Positions 19,736-31,450 of a stretch of DNA of 64,000 bases are shown here, in pieces. The notes beneath the pieces were generated by a model. It searched no databases. It was not told where the DNA came from and saw nothing but the letters and a program-made list of their open reading frames with translations. Numbering within the stretch: position 1 is the first letter of the stretch; every line of letters begins with the position of its first letter. Source of the stretch: Isoetes taiwanensis. Its lineage: Eukaryota > Streptophyta > Lycopodiopsida > Isoetales > Isoetaceae. The position numbers and the translations under genes were made by a program. Where the stretch lies: positions 20,661,513 through 20,725,512 of the forward strand of contig JAJEKV010000014.1 in NCBI GenBank assembly GCA_021234155.1, read 5' to 3'.

Positions 19736-20376
19736 CTTCCATTGCGTTTCTAAGAAGGTTGTGGTGTTCGACCTAAACGGAGTCCTTTGCAAGACTTTTC
19801 CGAAAAATAAAGTGGTTAGAGATCAGTTTCATCAGACACCAGTAGAATCAAACACCAAGTGGATCTATCCGCGGCCGCACTTGAAGGAGATGCTAGATGA
19901 GGCATTCAGGTTATTTCGAGTTGGTATTTGGTCATCCATGGAACTAAGGAACATCAAGGATACTTTGGAGGCACTGGGGGAAATGTGTAGACATTGGTTG
20001 ACCTTTTGGGATCAAAACAAATGTGTGAAGTTCACTAATCCCAAGGATCCAACAGGCAAGCCTATCTTCATCAAACACTTGAGTAACATGATGGACGAAC
20101 TTGGTATCGAGAAAAAGGATGATATAATCATAGTGGATGATGATGGTCTCAAATGCTTCTACAATCAAACGCAGGCCCTGAATCCACCATCTTACGATCC
20201 AAAAACTTTATGGACGAGATGATTTTTACGGTGAAGTTTGTGTCTATTATGCATAATTTGGCTATGGGGATGACGGTGGGTGAAGTGTTAGATTCATACC
20301 CCAGAACCTGGATAGAACGGCTGACATGGAACCACACCTTGTTAAATACGTGGAAAAACATGGATTGATCCCTTAA
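19736..20376 (+). CDS. Gene 2 terminal exon: FCP1/HAD-like phosphatase domain
   Basis: After the acceptor at 19735 the frame continues FHCVSKKVVVFDLNGVLCKT, then WIYPRPHLKEMLDEAF, VGIWSSMELRNIKDTLEAL, CRHWLTFWDQNKC and DDIIIVDDDGLKCFYNQTQA with NPPSYDP. These are HAD motif I (D-L-N-G), motif II (W-S-S), and motif III/IV (VDDD) of FCP1/NIF-type phosphatases. The second catalytic Asp of DxD is Asn, which predicts weak or no phosphatase activity. The tail MTVGEVLDSYP lies one frame over and is repeated at 20727-20845. It is spliced in frame to the gene 2 tail, so it is read as part of the same protein. Confidence 0.6.
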
Positions 20377-21180
20377 TGTTTTATTGGAATATATGATATT
20401 TTTGTATGATATTTGTGCCATGTATTGATAATTTCGAGTCTGGAATTGCCTCGCAAATAATGCAATCTGTTATTATCAAACCTAATATTATCATCTATCG
20501 AGCAAGTAATTTTGGTCTCATCTATGTTAGCAACTTGCTCTTCATTTTTGCATATTTCAATTCGCATATGAAACGTCACACGTGAATCGCAACCTTATGT
20601 TATTTTTGAAGTCCAAAAAAAAAGATTAAAAAAAACAAAAACCCCCTAGAAGACAATAGCAGGTTGGCGTGATTTTGGAGTTGACATAATCCTGACAGAT
20701 GATTTTGGAGCGACAGATGATTTTCTGGTGAAGTTTGTGTCTATTATGCATAATTTGGCTATGGGGATGACGGTGGGTGAAGTGTTAGATTCATACCCAG
20801 AACTGGATAGAACGGCTGACATGGAACCACACCTTGTTAACATGGATTGATCCCTAAATGTTTTATTGGAATATATGATATTTTTGTATGATATTTGTGC
20901 CATGTATCGATAATTTCGAGTCTGGAATTGCCTCGCAAATAATGCAATGTGTTATTATCAAACCTAATATTATCATCACGTGGGCTCTTCAATTTTGGTC
21001 TCATCTATGTTAGCAACTTGCTCTTCATTTTTGCATATTTCAATTTGCATATGAAACGTCACACGTGAATCGCAACCTTATGTTATTTTTGAAGTCCAAA
21101 AAAAAAGATTAAAAAAAACAAAAACCCCCTAGAAGACAACAGCAGGTTGGCGTGATTTTGGAGTTGACATAATCCCAATT
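20225..21180. repeat. Tandem duplication of the 3' end of gene 2
   Basis: 20230-20690 is repeated at 20727-21174 with about 490-bp offset. Shared landmarks are GGTGAAGTTTGTGTCTATTA, TGATCCCT(T)AATGTTTTATTG and CCCCCTAGAAGACAA. In the second copy the codons read cleanly as DSYPELDRTADMEPHLVNMD-stop. The first copy has an extra C in CCC and in CC and continues as KYVEKHGLIP. The comparison pinpoints single-base indels in the first copy. Confidence 0.8.
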
Positions 21181-22487
21181 TAATTGGATGATGGTTGAAT
21201 GTCCATTGACTATTATGCCTAAGTAAGAATACCATAAAGAAAAAATACCCCTTCCAAGAGTGAACGATATATTCGATCAACTACAAGGTGCTAGGGTTTT
21301 TTCAAAGGCTGGCCTTCGATCAGGCTATCTCTAGGAAGACATACACAAAACGTTGTCAGGAAATAATATGGCGAGTATGAGTTTATGGTCATGCCCTTTA
21401 GCTTATGTAATGTGCCAACATTTATGACCTTGATGGCATCTTCCGCGACTACTTGGATAAGTTAATAATCACGTCCATTGACGATGTGCTCGCATACTCC
21501 AAGTCTATAACTCAGCATGTGACAGACTTGAGGAGGCAAGAATTTGACGTTCTTAGAAAGAACAAACTGTATGCAAAATGGAGCAAGTGCTCATTTGCAG
21601 TGAAGCGTGAAGTATTTAGGCCACATAGTAGGAGATAATGACTTGTCCATTGGCCTAGTCAATATTGAGGCAGTTGAGAGATATCCAACACCAAAGAACG
21701 TAGAGAAAGTGCAAAGCTTTTTAAGCCTAACGGGTTATTACCTCAAGTTTGTTAAAGACTCCTCGAGCATAGAACCACCATTGACATGAATCAAAAAAGA
21801 ATATCAAGAAATGGGGCAGAACGTAGTAAAAAAAAGTACACCACCGCATTTGAGAATCTCAAAGAAGCACTCACAATGGCATCAATATTAGTACTATGCA
21901 CCCAGAGAAGCAGTATGAGCTAGTCACCGATGCTTGCAACGAGCGGTCCTAAATGTACGAAAGCTGAATCTTTGCATATGATTAAAAGAAGTTCAATAGA
22001 GTCGAGGTACCCAACACATGAGAAACAATTATTAGCCATAGTAAGATCCTTCAAGGTATGGAGAGAATACCTTTTGAATATAACACTTCACATATTCATA
22101 GATCACAAGGGGTTGGAACATTTTCTCACCCAAGCCATTATAACTAACGAAGATGGTCAGAGATGATACAAGCCTATCTGCCATCCCCCCTTCTATTGCT
22201 ACCACTGAATCTGTAGCTGTAGCCCCTACCAACAAATAGGAATTGTGCTTCCGCTTGGTCTCCTGGAATTGTCGGGGCTTCCCATGGCAGAAGAGAGATA
22301 GTCTCAACTCGGTTGCCGTAGACATGGATCTCAATGGAAACATGGGAGCATGCAGGACACAGGATACCCGACTTGCCAAGAAGTCAGTGCTACTTAATCT
22401 TCAATGGTTGCACAGGAATGCGGAGGCATGGGGAGGTTGCCTGCTACTATCCGACGAACCTGGCACAATCAATCTTCTTGTTCTTTA
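21181..22487 (+). mobile_element. Chimera of gypsy RT/RNase H and LINE endonuclease fragments, copy 1
   Basis: Plus strand, broken frames: gypsy RT pieces (SIDDVLAYSKSITQHVTDLR, KYLGHIVGDNDLS, VERYPTPKNVEKVQSFLSL) then RNase H (SRYPTHEKQLLAIVRSFKVW, LHIFIDHKGLEHFLTQ). These are directly joined to a LINE endonuclease start (LVSWNCRGFPWQKRDSLNSV) at about 22240. The same join occurs in inverted orientation at 54250-55950, so the fusion existed before the two copies were made. No part is functional. Confidence 0.7.
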
Positions 22488-24741
22488 GAGAGGTTACCTG
22501 GATATCATAGACATCACGAATATGTGCATAAGAAGCACATCTCAGGAATGCATGTTCCTCTGTTTCAATTTCTAGCTCTAGACATGCAGGACACAACCTC
22601 TGATTGCGAGGACCAGTCGATCTTCCAGTCTCTATATGGAGTGCATGCAATGACAATCGTAGTTGAGAAATAAGCATCCGGTTTTTCCTATCAATATTGG
22701 ATAGGAGATACTTTTGTTCTTTGTATTCCTACAAGTCATTGACATTTGTAAGATAAAACTATTTTTTAACCTCTTTTTCTGACTCCAATATCCACATTTT
22801 CTTGACAACTATTTCAGAAACCTGCGTGTGAACTTCCATGAACTTAAACGAGACAGACCAAGTTGCACTACCCAGCCATCTTTCTGCCCGGTGTAGCCCC
22901 TAGCAACAGGAATTGTACCAGGGTATCGATCACAATCCATAGCAAGCACCATATTAACATAGTTTATGGTCCTGCAAAGCGCTTCTACCTCAAGTGGAAG
23001 CATGTCTGCCTTTGCCAACAACATTTCATATGGTGTTTGGGGTTTCATCGCAAATTCTCGAAGCAAAAACCTCTTTTGGACCTTTTCAATTTCATCCCAG
23101 CTCTTCTTCGATAAGCCTGCCCCCCAAATGGGACTACCATAAAGGATCACTGGTTTCACTTGAACACTATATAACAATCGTCTCAACTTCCGGTGATCGA
23201 AATTATTGGTTTTACATTGATGAAGCATACTGTATAATGCCTGTATGTCTCCTGAAGCCCTCTTTTGGGCCGCCTCATCTATAGTTCTGTGATTCTTCAA
23301 TACCAAGATATTTATACTCACTTATTTTTGTAAAGGTATTCCTCCAATAGAGAAGATTGTGGTATCATGCCCCCCAAACACCATAATTTTTTACTTATCT
23401 TATTTATGGACAATCATTTTTCAGCACAATGAGGATCCAAAACATTTAAATGCTACTGTAAACCGCTTGCTGTTTTGGAGATTAATACTATGTCATCCGC
23501 AAATAACAAAAGCTGAATAACATACTTCCCAAGTCTAACTTCAACACTACCAAGTCTGGCCAGCCAACTCTCTAGCTCATCAATAAATAACCCGAAAAGG
23601 ATAGAGGAGCATGGACATCATTGTTTTACACCAATTGTGTTTGCAACTTTTTCTGTTCCAGCAAATGGAAAAGAGAGCTCTACTAGGACCTGTTTATACA
23701 AATAGGCTACAACATTTTTCAATTCATCTGGGATACTAAGGTCATTTAGCCTCAAAGCAAGCTCTTTTCTACTAAGCCCGTCAAATGCTTTTGTTAAATC
23801 GATAAAAGCCACATACCTTTTATTTCCACAGCCTTTTGCTCCCTCTGCCATTACTCGCAAAGTAGCCAGATGATCTAATGTTGAGTGATTACTTCGGAAA
23901 CCTGCCTGTCCAATAGCTCTATTATCATGTTCATCAGCCCAAGAAGAAATTTTGTTCTCCAACATAAATGCAAAAAGTTAGCAAAAACATTGATTACCAA
24001 GATTGTTCGATAGTTCTTCACTTCATCCTTGCTTCCAGATTTATAGATAGGAATGGTCCTATTAATACACCAATCACCTGGAAAATTGCCCTTATAAGGC
24101 ATTCATTGCATAAATTAGCTAAGAGCATATGGAGTTTATCTCCTCCCCGCTTAAACAATTCAACCAAAAGCCCATTTGAATCGCTAGCTTTGCCATTGTT
24201 CATTTTCCGTAGAGCACATTCCACATCTGCCACGGAGAATATTTCTTTAGACTCTCCTGCAAACAATATTTGCTCTACCTCAGGAGTACTATAGAGTTCC
24301 TTTATCCAGTTCAAAAGATCTTCTTTTGAGATGTCATCTACTGTCCCCATTTTTTTTTGTGCGGTACCAAAATCATTTAGGGTCTATCTTTTCAATGTGC
24401 ATCATACTTTCCTGACGTCTTCTGCACCAATTCCTTCTTTTTTTTTTTTTTTTTTTTTTACGTTTAATCAACGCCCTATATTGCTTGATCTTGGCCTGGT
24501 TCTCTGATTTAATACACATTTTTTTAGCTGCAAAACATTCTGCATCAAACCATTTACTTTTCCCCCAGCTGTTTTTCATGTTTTTCTTGGTCAAACCAAA
24601 AATAGAACTTGCTGTTTGCAGTATTATCGATACCTCATTCTTTTGCTCTAATATGCCTGACCAGCAAAGTCTGGAAAGCTTATTCTTAGGAGACTCTATA
24701 CAACAACGGAAGTGAAGTGGCTTTCCTATTGAGTGTTCCAA
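22488..24741 (-). mobile_element. L1-type LINE 1, ORF2 reverse transcriptase part (decayed)
   Basis: Minus-strand fragments in order from 24741 to 22488: a pre-RT segment (SKWFDAECFAAKKMC), RT (VECALRKMNNGKASDSNGLL, RTILVINVFA, GQAGFRSNHSTLDHLATLRV, AFIDLTKAFDGLSRKEL, TIGVKQ), a post-RT region (PVILYGSPIWGAGLSKKSWD, MLLAKADMLPLEVEAL), and a Cys/His knuckle (CPACLELEIETEEHAFLRC). The endonuclease part is missing; an unrelated insert lies to the right at 24742. Stops and shifts abound. It is closely related to LINE 2. Confidence 0.75.
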
Positions 24742-26298
24742 ATAACAAGTACAACAATAGAATAGTAATAATGGATGGCCAAAAAATATGTAAAGCCAAA
24801 CACCTCATAAAACTCCAGAATTAGACAATCACCGAAGGTCTTATAAAAGAAAAAAATAAATAAAGCCACACAAGCTCAAAGTCCAAAATCTTAACAACTG
24901 GACTAAGAACCCTGCCCTTTTAGGTTTTCGAGAAAAACCATTAGGATAAAAATGGACTAAGAGCAGTATAATCGATAACGTTGAGTTCCGGACTAGAAAC
25001 AATAAGTCAAAAAATCTATATGTACCAGCAGGCTTCACGCGCACCACCAACACCAAACATGCCAAAAAAGGAAAAGACCGCAATGCCCAAGTCCCAAAGA
25101 CTGATTCAATGTGTTTGCCCAAGAAAACCTGAAAGTCAAAATGCAGCTCAACCACTTCACCCATCAAAATTGTTAGTGTTTCAAACCTATATAGACTTTA
25201 TGAAAAATTTCAGAAATTAGTGTTTCAAATCTATATAGACTTTATGAAAAATTTCAGAAATAGGACGGAAAGGACCAGGAAAAAACTTCTGCAAACTAGA
25301 GCAGGGAATCATCCATCCATCAGACAAAAAATTCAAAGAACGGGACGGGGAAGAACATCCGCCTAGCTAGGCAAGAACATCTGCAAATTAGTATGGGGAA
25401 GAACATCCGCCCGTAAGTAAGAAAAATGAAGAAAAAATTTAGAAAGAAAAGACAAATAGCCAATCAATTATCACGAGAACACTGAACATAACAAAACCAA
25501 TAACAGGGTTGGGAAGGTAGGAATAGTAGAGATGACGGAGCAAAAAAGATGGAACACTCAAAGAGAAGGCCGATATAGAAAGAAAGGAAGCTAAACAATT
25601 TATAGATGATTGTAAAAAGGCCCTAAAAAAAAGGTCCCAAAAATAGGATGTTGTCTTCCCAAGAATGATGGTTCTATGATGGCATAGAACCATTGCATTC
25701 TTGGAAAACTCTATACAACAACAAATAATATAGCCGACAAAAGAGGAACACTCCACCTCTTTAAATCAAGAATATGAGAAAACTATAATGAATTCCACGA
25801 TGCTCAGAGATCCCAAAAACGAATACATTCACTAAATTGGTCATGTTCAAATGTGACAAGAAAGGAGATATAAGGCCAAAGTTGATAGACAAGCACAATA
25901 ATTGAAAAACTCACTACAAAAGCCACCACACAAAACGAGAAAATACAAAGCACGAGATGCCAGAGATTAACCATGAATAAGAAAGTTAATGACTATATAC
26001 AACGGATACAAGACAAAAATTTGAAGAAGCTACCCTAAACACTATACGAAAGACAATTTGAAGCAAATTTAAGAAGTAGTGCAAAAAACAACAAGGAACA
26101 TTGGTCGACAAAATTATTATAAAGAATAATGCATAAAAACAACACTTATCCTCTAGAGGCACAAAATGTATGGATGAAAAACCAAATTAAGCAATGAGTC
26201 ATGGAAGGGACCCCTGCCCCAATGAGGCAGAACAAAGGTCACTACAATGAGTACCATGTCCACAAAAAGTGCAACTCAACTAATTTAGACGCACCAGG
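24742..26298. other. Unidentified insert inside LINE 1
   Basis: Replaces the expected endonuclease domain between ORF2 and ORF1. AT-rich and without recognised coding motifs. It contains a tandem 46-bp duplication (25165-25260, TAGTGTTTCAAA…TTTCAGAAAT) and repeated GAACATCCGCC/GAACATCTGC phrases at 25350-25410. Confidence 0.5.
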
Positions 26299-27483
26299 TC
26301 AACTTTTTCGCGCGAGTTTGAGACGTCGTGCTTCATCAACGGAGAAAGAAGGAAAATTTTGATTATCAAAATCAAGAGTTATGTCATAGCCCTCCTTGTC
26401 TGCAACAATCAAGAACTTCATATGTCGAGCAATAGATGTCTTACCCCCTTCCACAATTGTAAGAACATCATTAGGAATCGAAGGGCTCAATGCGGACATA
26501 CGAGAATATAAATCTTTAAAGCAATCTTGCATTGAGGACAATAAAAACAGCTTGAGGGCCTTCCCTATGCTCTACCACGAACGACCACTTTATTGTTAAC
26601 TATATAAGCCTTCTTCCCATCGTCTCTCAATTTCTTCCCATTTTCCAGCATTAATTTCTGTTCAGTTTGTTGTTGCACAGTCAAGTAGCCATTCAACCAT
26701 ATTTTGTGTCCTTTTATATTGCCTCTATGCTGCATCATTCGGATCTTGGCATCTAAGCTACCAAATTTAAGCAATACCAGTCTGTTTTTTCCTTCTATCC
26801 TTTTACCAATGTGTCTACACGCAATGAATCCGGGATGTATTAAATGCATAGTTTCCTGGAAAAATAGATCTGCCACTTCTTTGGTATCTTCTTCATCATG
26901 TTTTGCCAGCCCAACCACCACTATGTTCTTTGCTCTTGATGCACGCTCTTCTTGTTCTGAAATCCTTTGTTGTTCTTTATCAAATAGATTTGCAATCTTA
27001 GTTTCAATTTCAGAAGTAACCTTTGTGATCAATTGCTCAGTATTAACCGAGTTTGCGATTGAATATCCATATCTGGTATCAGGATCTTGGCTCTCTAATT
27101 CTAGAATAGCATCATGGTTCTCAACATGACGTTTCAATGATGGCAGCCTTAACCTCTTCCTTTATAGTACAAATTTCTTCCCTGGCTTCCGTTAGTTCTT
27201 CCCTGGCTTCCTTCAGTTCGTTGCATAGATATTGGACGAGATTTAATAGGTTATTACGGTCAAAATCTGCTGCTACTGCTGGGTCTGCGCTATGGGCACC
27301 TATGTCAGATGTATCAGCCTTGCAGGTGGATACAGATACAGATGCAGATGCAGACAAAGACTTATATGTTGCAAGCAGGTCCAATCCAGAATCCCTAACT
27401 GCATCAGAAGAGCCAAATTTGGCTTTCGCTTTTGCTGGTTTCGCCATCTCTAGTTTTGGATCAGAATAACGCCTAGGGTTCAA
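26299..27483 (-). mobile_element. L1-type LINE 1, ORF1 (nucleic-acid-binding protein)
   Basis: Minus strand. 27483-27121 encodes a start (MAKPAKAKAKFGSSDAVRD) and a coiled coil (LVQYLCNELKEAREELTEAR). The main ORF at 27137-26565 includes VTSEIETKIANLFDKEQQR, ASRAKNIVVVGLAKHDEE, PGFIACRHIGKRIEGKNRLV and KKAYIVNNKVVVRGRA. This coiled coil plus RRM-like domain plus basic end is the L1 ORF1 layout. A one-base shift separates the two parts. Compare with 35543-36268. Confidence 0.75.
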
Positions 27484-29047
27484 TGCCTAAAATATGTTCA
27501 GTGCCTAAAGTTTGGCTAATATTAGCTTATTAGCCAAATTGTTCGTCTGATACCATGATAGAACTAGTGTAAAACCAGCGCAAATCCCAAAAGATCGACT
27601 CAAGAGATAGAATAGAAGAACAAGAACAACTCTATTGAGAAAAGCAATAGGAAATACAATCTCTACTTCTAAGCATTGTTTAGTAACGTAAAATGAATAT
27701 ATATACAACCGGTGAGACTAAGAATAGTAGTCCACTGTTTAACCACCGCCCACTAATTACGGACTGATTTAGGGTCAGTGCTCAGTGTTGATAAAGTGCT
27801 ACCTTTTGTACATTTCAGCACCTTCTCAGCGCCTGCTTGCTAAGTGCTGAACCACTGCCGTTTCAACACATTATGCTTAGTCAGCATATTTATATTCCAA
27901 CAATAAGCATCTTAGGTTCATGGAGTTTTTGTTCATAACCTTTGGCATCCAACTTATCCAAGTTCTTGTTTATGTTATTCAAATTTGTATTCTTAATAAT
28001 GCTTATATCAAGCTTGTCTAAAGCACCATGTATATCAAAAGTGGGTTTCTCATAGTCTGCACTTGCCATTATGACAATTGTTTCGCTACACCTATGAGAA
28101 CGTGCACATTATTTTCTTTTTCTACTACAGTATGACAATTGTTTCGCTACACCTATGAGAACGTGCACATTATTTTCTTTTTCTACTACAGTATTCTCCA
28201 TAGATTGTTGTAACTTCAGGATTAGCCATGGATTGCTAAATAAGATAATACTTTTCCTTTTCTTCCAGGATGAAATCAACGGCTATAACATTAGCCACAA
28301 CAACTACAGAATGGGCTCCCTTCGATGCATGACATGGGTAGACAATGGCATGTCAAAAAGCATCATTGGTATTTCAATTATACCCATGGTATGAAATAAT
28401 ATTGATACATAGAAATGTCAAAAACAAAAGGTAGAGATATCCATAGATTCTAGAGGCAAAGATATTGTAGTTTATTATCTGGCCATTACTAGATTAGACA
28501 TGCCAAAAGCTCGATGAAAATGGGCAATGTGCAGGAAATATCATGCCCACTAAAGTCTATTTTCATTGGTATAACATCGAGGAGGAAGAAAAAGAAAGTC
28601 AATAAATGTTACAAGAAGCAAAGTATGCTTTAGTGCTCTACAGGTGACAAAGTGAAATTGACTATACAATGCATCCACAACATTTACATTGCTCAATCCC
28701 ATTCACCTTATATTGTATGTAACTATGTAACTAAGCATTTAATCAATTGGGCTCCCACAAAGCTATTGTCCCTAGGTGTGGCCATTCTAGAAGACACTCT
28801 AAGCTTGAACTGAGACTTCAAGGTCAATTAGAATAGACTATGTGATGGACAAGAACTGACCAAAGGTTGTGATACACATGAGTACGCAATCATGAGATTG
28901 AATATTTTGATATATTCAAGGCGGTTCATGGGTGTCACAAACCACTAAGTAACCACTAAGTTATTAGATGCCTTCACAACTAGTATATGCCCAAAAGAAA
29001 CCACAAGGGCATAATTCCTTTGGCATGGTATTTTTAGTCCGATACCT
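27484..29047. other. Intergenic region with 61-bp tandem duplication
   Basis: No gene was recognised. 28070-28130 (TATGACAATTGTTTCGCTAC…) is repeated exactly next to it at 28131-28191. Confidence 0.6.
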
Positions 29048-29055
29048 GGATATGC
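29048..29055 (+). promoter_or_regulatory. P1BS-type site GGATATGC
   Basis: Matches GNATATNC, the site of PHR1-type factors that drive SPX genes in phosphate starvation (known from flowering plants). It lies 122 bp before the SPX start codon. Chance matches to this degenerate octamer are common, so context is the main support. Confidence 0.45.
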
Positions 29056-29177
29056 CAGGAGGTTTCAACCTCGTCATTAGTTTAGTTGCGGATCTTCCAT
29101 TTTCTAATGGATCATAGAAATGGTTTCCTTAAACTGTGCACCTTTTCACAATAGCTAGAACCATTTTCAGTTCTAAG

Positions 29178-30255
29178 ATGAAATTTGGGAAGCGCCTTCG
29201 TCGTCAGATTGCAGAAACATTGCCAGAATGGCAGGACAAATTTCTTTCGTACAAGCAGCTGAAAAAACGAATTAAACTCATTGCAGCTGAATGCTTTAGT
29301 AGAGGTCTGTTTGAAGATCAAACATGTGGGCCAGGCAAAAGCACTCAAGGCAAAGATTCTTTCGTTCTCACTGCTCAACAGGCTGAATTTCTTCGGCATC
29401 TGAATATAGAGATGGATAAGCTCAACATCTTCTTTGCTGAAAAAGAGGAAGAGTATGTTATTCGTCTTCAGGTATTGTTAGCATTTCAGTATATCAAAAG
29501 CTTTGTATTTGTTTTCCTCATCATGGTCCTTTAGTTTTATCTAAAATTTAACAGAACAAATTATATTTAACAGACCAATGTAATTACTTGGTTCAAATCA
29601 TGGTCTTTTAGATCTCCATAATGTAATAAGAAAGCAAGAAGAGAGATTTAGTCAGTTTCTGCCTGGTGCTTATGTTGATTATCTCCAGTATCTACTTTTA
29701 TCAACAGGATCTAAAAGAACGGATTCGCCAAGCCAAGCAGACTGGTGATGTTGATTGTATGTTTGCCAATGAAGAGGTATTGAGCATCTGGAAAGATATT
29801 GTAGCATTTCATGGTGAAATGGTACTGCTACAAAATTATAGCTGCTTGAATTATACAGGTAAATACAGTTTGTCTCCTTTCCTGCAAATTTGTGCCAAAC
29901 ATTCTGCATATTATGAGGCTTGCTGACAGGACTAGTGAAGATACTGAAAAAGCATGACAAACATACAGGTATGCTATTACGCCTTCCATTTATCCAAACC
30001 GTACTCCGCCAGCCATTCTACACAACAGAACTGCTCAGCAAGCTTGTTTACGAATGTGAGCAGAATCTGAAATCCATTCTTCCAGCCACATCCATAAACC
30101 AAAAAGAAAATACCATCAAAATGGATATTCAGGAAATGTCTTTTCTCCAGTGCCAACTTACTAAGGACATATACAAGAGCACTTTGGCAGCATTAGATAA
30201 TATTCAAGTTTTGCACCAGGAACTTGCGCTTGAAAAGCTAAATATCAGCAAGTGA
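29178..30255 (+). CDS. SPX-domain protein, three exons, intact
   Basis: Exons 29178-29471, 29708-29858 and 29930-30255 join to 771 nt (256 residues plus TGA), with GT-AG ends and no internal stop. The protein opens [20 protein letters not shown], then [14 protein letters not shown], a helix [30 protein letters not shown], and [20 protein letters not shown] followed by [11 protein letters not shown]. This is a complete SPX domain; the lysines of the N-terminal helix and of KILKKHDK form the inositol pyrophosphate-binding surface in the family. The length and lack of other domains fit stand-alone SPX proteins (SPX1-4 type), which inhibit PHR factors when phosphate is plentiful. The C-terminal 60 residues are helical and not recognised. 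I chose the ATG at 29178 because it begins the conserved MKFGK. Confidence 0.9.
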
Positions 30256-30787
30256 AAAAGAAGCTTGAAGTTTTGAACTATATACAGGAAACTTTAATTT
30301 AGGTGGGTGTTTTCATCCCCAATATAATAAGAGAGAATGTCTTACGCAATGACAAAGTCTGCTATCTTGGTCGCCCTCCATTTTATGTTTACAGCTCAGT
30401 TGGTTAAGTTTTGTTAGCTTTGAGATCTTTTACATTCTGTCGTAAATCTAGGAGTTTTTTCATTGATTTAGTTAAGTCTCGGGAAAACATGCATAAACAT
30501 TTAGTGAGATCTCAAGGCTACGTTGTGATTCAAGCAAAACTGATGTGACCATGTTGGTTGTGCATCACTTAGTTTAGATCTGCACCGCCCACCACAATTG
30601 TCTACTTGATCATGATGAACAGGAGGATGTTGACAATTCAAGCTGAAGGATTATTTGTTTGTTATATATACCCTGAGCTTGTTGATCACTCGGGCCTTGT
30701 TAATTTCTCTGTAAGAAAAGTACAAGCTGTCTGAGTTTATGCTTTTGCCACTGCAAAACGCCAATTTGCCCCACAATGAAATGCCAT
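30256..30787. other. 3' region of the SPX gene
   Basis: Presumed 3' UTR and spacer; no coding signal was recognised. Confidence 0.5.
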
Positions 30788-31450
30788 TTAAACAAACAGA
30801 TCCATTAATACACCCGACAATGGAAGTCCAGAATAGTTACTAAAAGCATCCATGATTTTTTCGTCCCGTTCCTCCACTGCACAGAAGCCTCCAATAGCCG
30901 AATCTACATAACAAAGTAATCAAGAGGTTTAGTTCTTTTCAAGCTGAATATTACACTTAGATAACCAAGTAAGATGATGTGGTACAAATCTTCAGAATGT
31001 CCCACACAGAGTTGCAGCAACAATATAAAGGAAGTATGTGAATAAAAATAGAAATAAAGCTTAAAAAGACTCCAGGTATGTAGTTTGCAATTTTTGGAAA
31101 TTTTTGCTTAATGTATTAAAACTTCACACACGGGAGTGCACAATCAGGAACAAAAAGGACAACCATCGAACCAAATAGAGAATACTTGACAGATAGACTC
31201 TAATATTCTGGTACAGCAGTCCTTAGGTCAAAATAAATTTCGACCAACAGGCACAAAATCGGCTTAATAGAATCATGAAATGAAAGCAATGTCTCAAAGC
31301 CACGGCAAGGTGGAAGATAGAACCAATGTTTAATTATAGTAGCCTGCAAGAAGCTTTCTAAGTTGATCTGCTCTCCTTGTCTTATATTGAATTATATAGT
31401 ATGAGAGCGGTCTTACCAGTTAGAATCTTCACAGCAACAAATGCTCCATT
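30788..31450 (-). CDS. Possible 3' end of a minus-strand gene (two exons)
   Basis: Exon 31450-31417 (after TTTCAG, before GTAAGA) and exon 30903-30788 join in frame as NGAFVAVKILTDSAIGGFCA, then VEERDEKIMDAFSNYSG, LPLSGVLMDLFV and stop. Good splice sites with a phase-preserving join are the evidence. No family was recognised and upstream exons were not found, so this may be a fragment or chance. Confidence 0.35.

Larger units (their letters stand above)
15386..20376 (+). pseudogene. Gene 2: paralogue of gene 1 with C-terminal FCP1/HAD-like domain, frame-disrupted
   Basis: Starts ATG at 15386 (MSSKTNRGRGGRGRGSGGRG), donor GTATTT at 15522, acceptor TTGTAG at 15970, frame kept across the junction (…NPTQ-VPMRKKTT). 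It continues with basic and acidic segments, a ParB-like box DGQHSVEAQ, a methyltransferase-like region and, after the intron 19526-19735, an FCP1-like domain. The order RG-rich, basic, ParB-like, methyltransferase-like matches gene 1. The introns contain family 2 palindromes rather than family 1. There are many single-base frame changes. The stop is at 20374-20376 if two extra C bases near 20310 are real errors. It is either a decayed gene or an intact one in a noisy assembly. Confidence 0.55.

Noticed and set aside
9144-20376. Endogenous giant-virus insertion
   Set aside because: ParB-like and methylase genes occur in large viruses, but there is no capsid, polymerase or other viral hallmark, and introns are abundant.
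26704-27129. 141-residue plus ORF
   Set aside because: Antisense of LINE 1 ORF1.
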